Assembly: GCA_013814015.1 (NCBI GenBank)
Contig: JACCQS010000370.1
Span: 1-7,588 of the forward strand
Direction of reading: 5' to 3'
Source: Geodermatophilaceae bacterium
GTDB taxonomy: Bacteria; Actinomycetota; Actinomycetes; Mycobacteriales; Geodermatophilaceae
Length of the DNA: 7,588 nt
In this document: one piece after another, positions 1-5,711 of the stretch
Layout of the letters: each line of letters begins with the position of its first letter
How positions within the stretch are numbered: the stretch's first letter is position 1
Notes under the pieces: model-generated
Database searches by the model: none
The model's input: only the letters and a program-made list of their open reading frames with translations
Told to the model about the DNA's origin: nothing
Made by a program: the position numbers and the translations under genes

Positions 1-821
1 ACACCTGGCTGCCCGATGCCGGCGCCGAGGCCCCGATCGGGGGGGCGGTCCTGCTCGTCGGGGTGCTGGACAAGGTCGGAACGTTCGGCTTCCTGCGGTA
101 CTGCCTGCCGCTGTTTCCCGACGCCAGTCGGGCGTTCGCTCCCGCGATCCTGGTGCTCGCTGTCCTCGGGATCCTGTACGGCGCCTTGCTTGCCATGGGC
201 CAGACGGACATGAAGCGACTGGTGGCCTACACCTCGATCGCGCACTTCGGGTTCATCGCGTTGGGTGTCTTCGCTTTCACCACCCAGGCGGGCACCGGCG
301 CAGTGCTCTACATGGTCAACCACGGAATCTCGACCGGGGCGCTGTTCCTGATCGTCGGCATCCTGATCAGTCGAGGAAAGTCGCGCACGATCGGTGACTA
401 CGGCGGAGTGAGCAGCGTGACTCCGTTGCTGGCCGGCGCGTTCCTGTTGGCCGGGTTGTCCTCCCTGGCGCTACCGGGCACGAACAGTTTCGTCAGTGAG
501 TTCCTGGTCCTGCTTGGCTCTTTCGGGCCATACCCGGTGTTCTCCATCCTCGCGACGGTGGGCATCATCCTGGCCGCTCTCTACATCCTGCTGATGTATC
601 AGCGCACGATGCACGGGCCGATCAAGCCGTCGGCGCGGGGGTTCAAGGACTTGAACAAGCGGGAACTTGCCTATCTCAGTCCGCTACTCGCTCTGATCAT
701 CGTGCTGGGGGTCTACCCGAAACCTTTGCTGGACATCATCACCCCAGCGGTCAACGCGACGATGGCCGATGTGGGCGCCGACCAGTCGAGCGCTCAAGCC
801 GAGAACGGAGGAGGCGACTGA
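1..821 (+). CDS. nuoM: NADH-quinone oxidoreductase subunit M (NuoM), 3' part
   Basis: Partial gene: the 5' end lies outside the window, and the frame runs from base 3 to the TGA at 819-821 (272 residues seen). NuoM is one of three antiporter-like membrane subunits of complex I; it helps couple NADH:menaquinone electron transfer to proton pumping. The fragment opens with the family motif TWLPDA, then VLDKVGTFGF with the channel lysine (codon 72-74). It continues with TDMKRLVAYTSIAHFGF, MVNHGISTGALF, and LPGTNSFVSEFLVLLG, whose glutamate (codon 498-500) corresponds to the late-helix Glu of NuoM. The tail after VYPKPLLDIITPAV is hydrophilic and ends in acidic and Gly residues. The GTG at 63 is internal, not a start, because the conserved frame continues upstream of it. 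The stop overlaps the nuoN start by one base, which points to translational coupling. The identification is secure; I judge the sequence to be of the actinobacterial type from memory of the family. Confidence 0.96.
   Translation, partial: TWLPDAGAEAPIGGAVLLVGVLDKVGTFGFLRYCLPLFPDASRAFAPAILVLAVLGILYGALLAMGQTDMKRLVAYTSIAHFGFIALGVFAFTTQAGTGAVLYMVNHGISTGALFLIVGILISRGKSRTIGDYGGVSSVTPLLAGAFLLAGLSSLALPGTNSFVSEFLVLLGSFGPYPVFSILATVGIILAALYILLMYQRTMHGPIKPSARGFKDLNKRELAYLSPLLALIIVLGVYPKPLLDIITPAVNATMADVGADQSSAQAENGGGD
807..814 (+). promoter_or_regulatory. Ribosome binding site of nuoN
   Basis: GGAGGAGG lies six bases before the ATG at 821 and inside the last codons of nuoM. It is a near-perfect anti-16S match and fixes the nuoN start. 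Together with the TGATG stop/start overlap it indicates coupled translation of the two subunits. Confidence 0.8.
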
Positions 822-2371
822 TGCCCGATCTCAGTGCACCATCGATCTCTTACGCGGGCCTGGCTCCGGTCCTCATCGTGTTGGGAGCTGCGTGCATCGG
901 CGTACTCGTCGAAGCCTTCGCCCCGCGGCATGTGCGGTGGAACGCCCAGGTCGCCCTGGCATTGTTCGGCACCGTGGGTGCGCTGGTCGCCGTCATCCTG
1001 GTCGCCGGTAGCAACGAGCTCACCGCGGCCCGCGCCGTCGCAGTCGACGGGACGGCACTGTTCATCGAAGGGACGATCGCGGCCTTGGGTGCGCTGTCGA
1101 TCCTGATGTTCGCCGAACGCGCTCTCGACCCGGCAAAGAGCGCGTTCGTGGCCTCGGCCGCCCTTCCGGTCGGTAGTTCCTCGGACCGCAAGCTCTCCGC
1201 GGCGCCGTACTCCCAGACCGAGGTCTTCCCGCTGGCCAGCTTCGCCATCGGCGGGATGATGCTCTTCGCCGCGTCGAACAACCTGCTGGTCATGTTCGTC
1301 GCGCTCGAGGTGCTGTCGCTGCCGCTGTACCTGATCTGTGGGATGGCCCGGCGGCGCCGGCTGCTGTCCCAGGAGTCCGCCGTCAAGTACTTCCTGCTGG
1401 GTTCCTTCGCCTCGGCGTTCTTCCTGTACGGGCTCGCGCTGATCTACGGATACTCGGGGACGGTCGACCTCGGCGAGATCAGGGAGGCCGCCGCACGCTC
1501 GGGCTCGTCGGATGCGTTGTTCATCATCGGTCTTGCCCTGTTGATCGTCGGACTCCTGTTCAAGGCCGGCATCGCGCCGTTCCATGCCTGGACCCCGGAC
1601 GTCTATCAGGGCGCACCGACGCCGGTTACCGCGCTGATGGCCGCTTGCACCAAGGTGGCAGCCTTCGGCGCGATCCTGCGGTTGCTCTACGTCGGCTTCG
1701 GCACGTCGGAATGGACGTGGCGCCCACTGATCTACAGCATCGCAATCGTGTCGATGGTGGTCGGTGCGATCATCGGGATCACTCAGACCGATGTGAAGCG
1801 CATGCTGGCCTACTCCTCGATCGCCCACGCCGGATTCATCCTGACCGGTGTGATCGCCCTGGGTGATGCTGCAACCGCCGGACGCGGGCTGTCCAGCACG
1901 CTGTTCTACCTGCTCACCTACGGCCTGATGACAGTTGGCGGCTTCGCCGTCGTGACTCTCGTACGCGATGGCGACGGTGAGGCGACGCATCTGTCGAAGT
2001 GGGCTGGCCTCGCCTCACGGTCGCCGTTGACCGCGGCGACCATGACGCTGTTCCTGCTGGCACTGGCCGGATTGCCGTTGACCAGTGGTTTCACCGGGAA
2101 GTTCGCCGTCTTCCGGGCCGCGATCGAGGACGGTGCTTGGCCACTCGTCGTCGTCGCTCTGCTCACCAGTGCCATCGCCGCGTTCTTCTACCTGCGACTC
2201 GTCGTGCTCATGTACTTCTCCCCGCCGGCTGACGACGGGCCCACGGTCGGCGTACCTGGACTGCCGACGACGATCGTGCTCGCGGTCACGGCCGCGGCCA
2301 CGGTGATCCTGGGACTGGCTCCCGGTGCGGTCCTGGACCTCGCCGAACAGGCCGCGGTCCTGGTCGGTTAG
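821..2371 (+). CDS. nuoN: NADH-quinone oxidoreductase subunit N (NuoN)
   Basis: Complete antiporter-like membrane subunit of complex I, 516 residues, with about 14 predicted membrane helices. The residues expected for proton translocation are present. These are Glu163 in FVALEVLSLPLYL, Lys248 in LLFKAGIAPFHAWTPD, Lys278 in AACTKVAAFGA, and Lys427 in TSGFTGKF; they appear to match E. coli NuoN Glu133, Lys217, Lys247 and Lys395. The family block TQTDVKRMLAYSSIAHAGF is at 321-339. A hydrophilic stretch of about 35 residues (102-136, ending in AAPYSQTEVFPL) precedes the Glu163 helix; I recall similar insertions in actinobacterial NuoN, so it is probably lineage-typical. The ATG start is set by the overlap with nuoM and a strong SD. 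As in the usual nuoA-N order, it is the last complex I gene, and a prenyl synthase follows after 16 bases. Confidence 0.97.
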   Translation: MPDLSAPSISYAGLAPVLIVLGAACIGVLVEAFAPRHVRWNAQVALALFGTVGALVAVILVAGSNELTAARAVAVDGTALFIEGTIAALGALSILMFAERALDPAKSAFVASAALPVGSSSDRKLSAAPYSQTEVFPLASFAIGGMMLFAASNNLLVMFVALEVLSLPLYLICGMARRRRLLSQESAVKYFLLGSFASAFFLYGLALIYGYSGTVDLGEIREAAARSGSSDALFIIGLALLIVGLLFKAGIAPFHAWTPDVYQGAPTPVTALMAACTKVAAFGAILRLLYVGFGTSEWTWRPLIYSIAIVSMVVGAIIGITQTDVKRMLAYSSIAHAGFILTGVIALGDAATAGRGLSSTLFYLLTYGLMTVGGFAVVTLVRDGDGEATHLSKWAGLASRSPLTAATMTLFLLALAGLPLTSGFTGKFAVFRAAIEDGAWPLVVVALLTSAIAAFFYLRLVVLMYFSPPADDGPTVGVPGLPTTIVLAVTAAATVILGLAPGAVLDLAEQAAVLVG

Positions 2372-2387
2372 ACGGGGCTAGCCAAAC

Positions 2388-3428
2388 GTGCGTACGGGCG
2401 CCGACAGCGTCGAGGAGTCTCCCACGCCTGGGCGGGCGGCGGCGGCGCTCGGGTTGACCGCGATCGGCGGCGACCTCGAACCGGTCCTGCAGCGTGGCCT
2501 GGACGACGTCGAGGAGTTACTGCGCGCCAGCGTGTCCAGCGACTTCGAGTTCGTGGGCCAGGCCTCGCGTCATCTGGTCGAGGCGGGCGGGAAGCGGTTC
2601 CGCCCACTGTTGACGTTGCTGGCCGCGCAGCTGGGGAATTCCACCGCTGCCGGTGTCGTGCCCGCTGCGGTGGTGGTGGAACTGACGCACCTCGCCACGC
2701 TGTATCACGACGACGTGATGGACGAGGCCGACGTACGCCGTGGTGCACCGAGTGCGAACAGCCGGTGGGACAACAGCGTGGCCATCCTGACCGGGGACTT
2801 TCTCTTCGCCCGGGCTTCGGACCTACTGGCCGACCTGGGACCGGAGGCGGTCCGCATCCAGGCCCGTACGTTCGAGCGGCTGGTCACCGGCCAGATCCGG
2901 GAGACTGTGGGTCCGGCGGCGGACGCTGACCCGGTCGAGCACTACCTGTCGGTGCTGACCGACAAGACCGGCTCCCTGGTCGCGACGGCGGCCCGGTTCG
3001 GGGCGATGTTCGCCGGCGTCCCCGATCCGATCCGGACCGGGCTCACCTCCTACGGCGAGGCGGTCGGCATCGCCTTCCAGATCTCCGACGATCTGCTCGA
3101 CATCTCCAGCGAGCAGGGAATCTCGGGCAAGGCACCGGGAACCGATCTTCGCGAGGGGATCGCCACACTGCCGATCCTGTTCGCCCGCGCCGGGAAGGAC
3201 CCAGCCGAGGCTGGGTTGCGGGAGTTGTTGGCCGGGCCGCTGATTGATCCGGGCGTCCATGCCGAGGCGCTGGCCGGGTTGCGCGCCTCCGATGCGATGG
3301 TTCGTGCCCAGTCCATGCTGGTGAGCTACGTCGATCGAGCCAAGCTCACCCTTGCGCCGCTACCAGAAGGGCCGGTGCGCGACGCCTTGGCCAGCCTGTG
3401 TGACGTGATGCTGGAGCGCACCGCCTGA
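2388..3428 (+). CDS. Long-chain polyprenyl diphosphate synthase
   Basis: Class I trans-prenyltransferase of 346 residues that condenses isopentenyl diphosphate onto an allylic primer. The first aspartate-rich motif is DDVMD at 108-112, followed by Arg117-Arg118. The second is DDLLD at 234-238. The IPP-binding GGKRFRP is at 67-73 and Lys193-Thr194 lies in DKTGSL. The fifth residue before the first motif is Ala103 (ATLYHDD). In this family a small residue there leaves the product tunnel open and favours long chains (about C30-C50) over farnesyl or geranylgeranyl products. It lies 16 bases after nuoN and is probably co-transcribed, so the likely role is the menaquinone side chain used by complex I. 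The GTG start at 2388 has only a weak upstream GGGG; an internal TTG at residue 23 is a less likely alternative. The exact chain length cannot be read from sequence, so no symbol is given. Confidence 0.93.
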   Translation: MRTGADSVEESPTPGRAAAALGLTAIGGDLEPVLQRGLDDVEELLRASVSSDFEFVGQASRHLVEAGGKRFRPLLTLLAAQLGNSTAAGVVPAAVVVELTHLATLYHDDVMDEADVRRGAPSANSRWDNSVAILTGDFLFARASDLLADLGPEAVRIQARTFERLVTGQIRETVGPAADADPVEHYLSVLTDKTGSLVATAARFGAMFAGVPDPIRTGLTSYGEAVGIAFQISDDLLDISSEQGISGKAPGTDLREGIATLPILFARAGKDPAEAGLRELLAGPLIDPGVHAEALAGLRASDAMVRAQSMLVSYVDRAKLTLAPLPEGPVRDALASLCDVMLERTA

Positions 3429-3458
3429 CAGCGAATCATGAGCAGCGGCAGCGGATCG

Positions 3459-3480
3459 GTCCCGAGGTCGTCTCGGTGAC
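3459..3480. terminator. Possible bidirectional hairpin terminator between convergent genes
   Basis: CCGAG (3462-3466) and CTCGG (3472-3476) form a perfect 5-bp stem with a 5-base loop. It can be extended by GTC (3459-3461) and GAC (3478-3480) across a one-base bulge. It sits between the stop of the prenyl synthase and the stop of the minus-strand cupredoxin. No T-tract follows on either strand, so intrinsic termination is uncertain. Confidence 0.35.
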
Positions 3481-3485
3481 AGACG

Positions 3486-3836
3486 CTAGGCGGCGACGAT
3501 CAGCTGGCCGGACATCTGCGGATGCTCGCTGCAGGTGAAGTCGTAGGTCCCTTCTTCGCTCGGAGCGTTGAAGGTCAGCTCTTCGCCCTGCCCGAGCAGG
3601 TCGGTGTTGAAGCTCGTACCGTCCGTGGCGTCTACGTCGTGACTGGCCGAGTCTTCGTTGACCACGCGGATCAGCGCCTCGGGAGCGACGGTCAACGGCT
3701 CCCCGTAGGCGAAGTCAGCGATCGTGATCGTCCCGGCCGCCTCACCGTCGTCCCCGCCGGTGTCTTCTCCGCCGCCCCCGCCGCAGCCGACCAGCATCAG
3801 GGACAGAGCGAACAGAACTGCAAGCAGGCGTCTCAT
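3486..3836 (-). CDS. Cupredoxin-domain lipoprotein (type-1 copper protein)
   Basis: 116-residue small blue-copper-type protein, predicted to be exported and lipid-anchored. An Arg-Arg, hydrophobic signal peptide ends in the lipobox LVGC with Cys18. A low-complexity Gly/Asp/Glu linker (about 19-35) follows, then one plastocyanin-like beta-sandwich (about 36-116). All four type-1 copper ligands are visible: His66 in SASHDV, then Cys102, His105 and Met108 in TCSEHPQM. The Cys-x2-His-x2-Met spacing resembles amicyanin or pseudoazurin. The expected role is single-electron transfer outside the cytoplasmic membrane; the partner is not shown by the protein itself. It is divergent from a PQQ-dehydrogenase-like lipoprotein and convergent with the prenyl synthase. 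The ATG at 3836 has no convincing SD, but the signal peptide begins right there, which supports this start. Confidence 0.9.
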   Translation of the reverse strand: MRRLLAVLFALSLMLVGCGGGGGEDTGGDDGEAAGTITIADFAYGEPLTVAPEALIRVVNEDSASHDVDATDGTSFNTDLLGQGEELTFNAPSEEGTYDFTCSEHPQMSGQLIVAA

Positions 3837-3911
3837 GGCTGTGATTCAACTGCATCATTGGGAGTTGGCGAACGGGTTTGAGATCACGACTAACCGTGAA
3901 TACTGCTGCTA
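3837..3911. promoter_or_regulatory. Divergent promoter region, cupredoxin and PQQ-dehydrogenase genes
   Basis: This 75-base gap separates two divergent start codons and must hold both promoters unless they lie inside coding sequence. Toward the dehydrogenase, TTGAGA (3878-3883) matches five of six bases of the -35 consensus. AATACT (3899-3904) matches four of six of the -10 but with a short 15-base spacer, and it would start transcription at or next to the ATG, giving a leaderless mRNA. No clear promoter was found for the cupredoxin side. The element calls are weak; the regional call rests on gene orientation. Confidence 0.4.
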
Positions 3912-3930
3912 ATGGGTAGTCACCTCAAAC
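3876..3930. repeat. 12-bp imperfect inverted repeat flanking the dehydrogenase start
   Basis: The left arm at 3876-3887 (GTTTGAGATCAC) and the reverse complement of the right arm at 3919-3930 (GTTTGAGGTGAC) agree at 10 of 12 bases. The arm centres are about 43 bases apart, close to four helical turns. The left arm overlaps the possible -35 box and the right arm lies in codons 3-7 of the dehydrogenase. It could be a paired operator or chance; the spacing is long for a simple RNA hairpin. Confidence 0.3.
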
Positions 3931-5126
3931 GGGTCGGGCTGGTTCCGGCTCTGCTGGCCGTCGTCGTCTCGATCCTCTTGTCCGCGTGCGGCGACGATGC
4001 GCAACAGACTTCGTCGGGGAACGCCAGCACCGCGGCAAGCCCCAGTCTCGGGCCGGACCAGCGCGAGCCGGAACTCGTGGTGGACGTCCTGGTCGAGGGC
4101 TTGAGCAATCCATGGGATCTAGCCCAGGCTCCGGACGGTGCGATCATCTTCGATCAACGCGGCGGTGGCTTGTCGGCATACCTTCCCGACGGCAGCGTTC
4201 GTCGGATCGAGGCAGACTTCGGTGACCTGTTCGCCAACGGTGAGACAGGTTTGATGGGCCTCGTGCTCGACCCCGGCTTCGCCGAGAATCGGCGATTCTT
4301 CACCTGCCAGGGCTTCTCCGGCGGAGACGGTGACATTCGGGTCATCTCGTGGGAGATGGCCGCCGACTATGCCGCCGCGACGCGGCTTGCTGATCCACTG
4401 GTGGCGGGCTTGCCGCTCACCTCCGGTCGGCATGGCGGCTGCCGGCTGCGTTTCGATGCCGAAGGCGCACTGCGGATCGGTACCGGCGATGCCGCCACCG
4501 GAAGCAACGCCCAGGATCTGACATCGCTGGGCGGCAAGACGCTTCGGGTCGATCCCGACACCGGCCAGCCGTGGCCGGACAATCCGTTTCTCGGCGATGC
4601 GCAGGCAAACCCGCTGATCTACACCTATGGACACCGCAACGTGCAGGGCTTGGCCCTTCGACCGGGCACCGGAGACATGTATTCCGCCGAGCACGGGCCG
4701 GATATCGACGACGAGGTCAACCTGCTGATCGCAGCCGCAAACTATGGCTGGAATCCGGTGGGTGATGACCCCGGTGACTACAACGAGTCCGTACCGATGA
4801 CCGACCCGGCCATCGACGGCGCGCAACCAGCTGTCTGGTCCTCGGGGGAACCGACGATTGCCACCAGCGGGTCGACGTTCCTCGACGGCGAGACCTGGGG
4901 CGGCTACGACGGGCTGCTGCTGATCGGTCTGCTGGCCGGAGAGGGCATCCTCGCTCTTCAACTAGGCGAAAACGGAGAGCTGATCTCGGCCAGCCGACTT
5001 CCGGGGTTCGACGGGACGTATGGACGGATCCGTACGGTACAGCTCGGCAACGACGGTTCGCTCTACGTGACGACGTCGAACGGCGATGGAAGTGACGTGC
5101 TGCTCCGGGTGACTCCGCAGCTCTGA
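3912..5126 (+). CDS. PQQ-dependent sugar (aldose) dehydrogenase-like lipoprotein
   Basis: 404 residues. A signal peptide ends in lipobox LSAC with Cys26, then a Ser/Thr/Ala-rich linker to about 52, then a six-bladed beta-propeller of the glucose/sorbosone dehydrogenase (GSDH) family. Family landmarks are VEGLSNPWDL (61-70), GLMGLVLDPGF (113-123), RHGG with the presumed catalytic base His174, GHRNVQGLA (240-248), EHGPDIDDEVN (260-270), NYGW (277-280) and GRIR (371-374). Enzymes of this family use PQQ and calcium to oxidise aldoses and pass electrons to an external acceptor. Oddities: the position usually holding a PQQ-contacting Lys or Arg appears to be Ala342 (LLAGEG), and Cys132 and Cys177 flank the active-site region. 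No pqq synthesis genes are in the window. The ATG has no SD and may be leaderless. The true substrate is unknown, and a non-catalytic propeller is possible. Confidence 0.88.
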   Translation: MGSHLKRVGLVPALLAVVVSILLSACGDDAQQTSSGNASTAASPSLGPDQREPELVVDVLVEGLSNPWDLAQAPDGAIIFDQRGGGLSAYLPDGSVRRIEADFGDLFANGETGLMGLVLDPGFAENRRFFTCQGFSGGDGDIRVISWEMAADYAAATRLADPLVAGLPLTSGRHGGCRLRFDAEGALRIGTGDAATGSNAQDLTSLGGKTLRVDPDTGQPWPDNPFLGDAQANPLIYTYGHRNVQGLALRPGTGDMYSAEHGPDIDDEVNLLIAAANYGWNPVGDDPGDYNESVPMTDPAIDGAQPAVWSSGEPTIATSGSTFLDGETWGGYDGLLLIGLLAGEGILALQLGENGELISASRLPGFDGTYGRIRTVQLGNDGSLYVTTSNGDGSDVLLRVTPQL

Positions 5127-5142
5127 GCCCGCGGACGGATGG

Positions 5143-5178
5143 CGCCCGCCGCTAGAAGGTGCTGAGTGCTGGCGGGCG
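5143..5178. terminator. Possible terminator between convergent dehydrogenase and Lrp genes
   Basis: CGCCCGCC (5143-5150) and GGCGGGCG (5171-5178) are perfect 8-bp reverse complements separated by 20 bases. The right arm lies inside the last codons of the Lrp-family gene, whose stop is at 5152-5154. A GC-only stem at a convergent gene end fits a shared terminator. The long loop and absence of a T-tract keep confidence low. Confidence 0.35.
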
Positions 5179-5649
5179 AGGCGGTACCGGAGTGGACACG
5201 ATGAAGGAGCTCGTGGTCTGTCCGAGGATGAGGAACTGATCCAGGACGTCCTCGAGGCTCTCGATGGACGGGACATGGACCTTGAGCAGGAAGCAGTCCT
5301 CGCCGGAGATGCGATAGCACTCGCTGATCTCGCGAACCTTTCCGGCGAGTTCGGCTATCCGAGGCAGCTGCCCGGGACCGGGGCGGATTCGCACCCAGGC
5401 CGCCACGGGCAGCCCGATGGCGGCTGGGTCGACATCGAGTCGGTAGCCGCGGATCACCCCGGTCTGTTCGAGCCGGGTCAGCCGCTCCCGCACGGCGGGC
5501 GCCGACATCCCGATCCGCCTAGCCAGCTCGGAGATGCTCGCCCGGGGGTCGTCGGTCAGGGCCTCGATGAGTTGGCGATTCACCTGGTCGAGTAGCGGCT
5601 TCGAATTCGGAAAGCCGGATGGCGGTCTCGCCTGGCCTCGTAGGGGCAA
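5152..5649 (-). CDS. Lrp/AsnC-family transcriptional regulator
   Basis: 165-residue DNA-binding regulator of the feast/famine family, which usually binds amino acids or related small molecules and acts as dimers to octamers. The N-terminal AsnC-type winged helix-turn-helix spans about 19-70, including SISELARRIGMSAPAVRERL (38-57) and the wing TGVIRGY. The C-terminal RAM ligand-binding domain spans about 78-155 and shows the family turn ISGEDCFLLKV. The C-terminus has a Pro-rich tail (PVPPRPP). The start is TTG at 5649: a full AAGGAGGT sits just upstream, and the next in-frame candidate (GTG, residue 23) would cut into the first helix. It is divergent from an EamA exporter, a common arrangement in which the regulator controls the exporter and itself. 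Three phased repeats lie directly upstream. The ligand cannot be read from sequence. Confidence 0.93.
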   Translation of the reverse strand: MPLRGQARPPSGFPNSKPLLDQVNRQLIEALTDDPRASISELARRIGMSAPAVRERLTRLEQTGVIRGYRLDVDPAAIGLPVAAWVRIRPGPGQLPRIAELAGKVREISECYRISGEDCFLLKVHVPSIESLEDVLDQFLILGQTTSSFIVSTPVPPRPPALSTF

Positions 5650-5652
5650 TGG

Positions 5653-5660
5653 ACCTCCTT
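5653..5660 (-). promoter_or_regulatory. Ribosome binding site deciding the TTG start of the Lrp gene
   Basis: Read on the minus strand, AAGGAGGT precedes TTG at 5649 with CCA between, leaving four bases between GGAGG and the start. This full-length anti-16S match is the main reason to accept the rare TTG start rather than a later GTG. Confidence 0.75.
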
Positions 5661-5661
5661 G

Positions 5662-5703
5662 GCCTTCGAACGCTACTGGCTTCCACCCACATAGCCTTCA
5701 ACA
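5662..5703. promoter_or_regulatory. Three phased repeats, candidate Lrp-family operator
   Basis: GCCTTCGAA (5662), GGCTTCCAC (5678) and GCCTTCAAC (5694) share GSCTTCNAM at an exact 16-base period, covering most of the gap between the Lrp SD and the exporter start. Lrp/AsnC proteins form multimers that wrap DNA over regularly spaced sites, so this is a plausible autoregulatory and exporter-controlling site. The assignment is inferred from position and pattern only. Confidence 0.4.
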
Positions 5704-5711
5704 ATGATGAC

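Noticed and set aside
1124..1228. Hydrophilic insertion in NuoN considered as an unusual domain
   Set aside because: I recall similar insertions in actinobacterial NuoN proteins, so it is probably lineage-typical rather than novel.
794..1990. 398-codon open frame antisense to nuoN
   Set aside because: Its product is rich in Arg, Asp, Gln, His and Glu with no recognisable domain, as expected from reading a GC-rich membrane-protein gene backwards. nuoN is unmistakable on the other strand.
3765..3785. Gly-rich run after the cupredoxin lipobox as a possible frameshift or phase-variable tract
   Set aside because: The codons are mixed Gly codons rather than a long single-base run, and a short Gly/acidic linker after the lipid cysteine is common in lipoproteins.
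4119..4961. 280-codon open frame antisense to the dehydrogenase
   Set aside because: No family motifs; the sense strand carries the propeller motifs and a signal peptide.
5619..5711. N-terminal extension of the exporter from ATG 5619
   Set aside because: It would overlap the Lrp gene's start and SD and adds residues unlike any transporter N-terminus; starts at 5712 or 5751 fit better.
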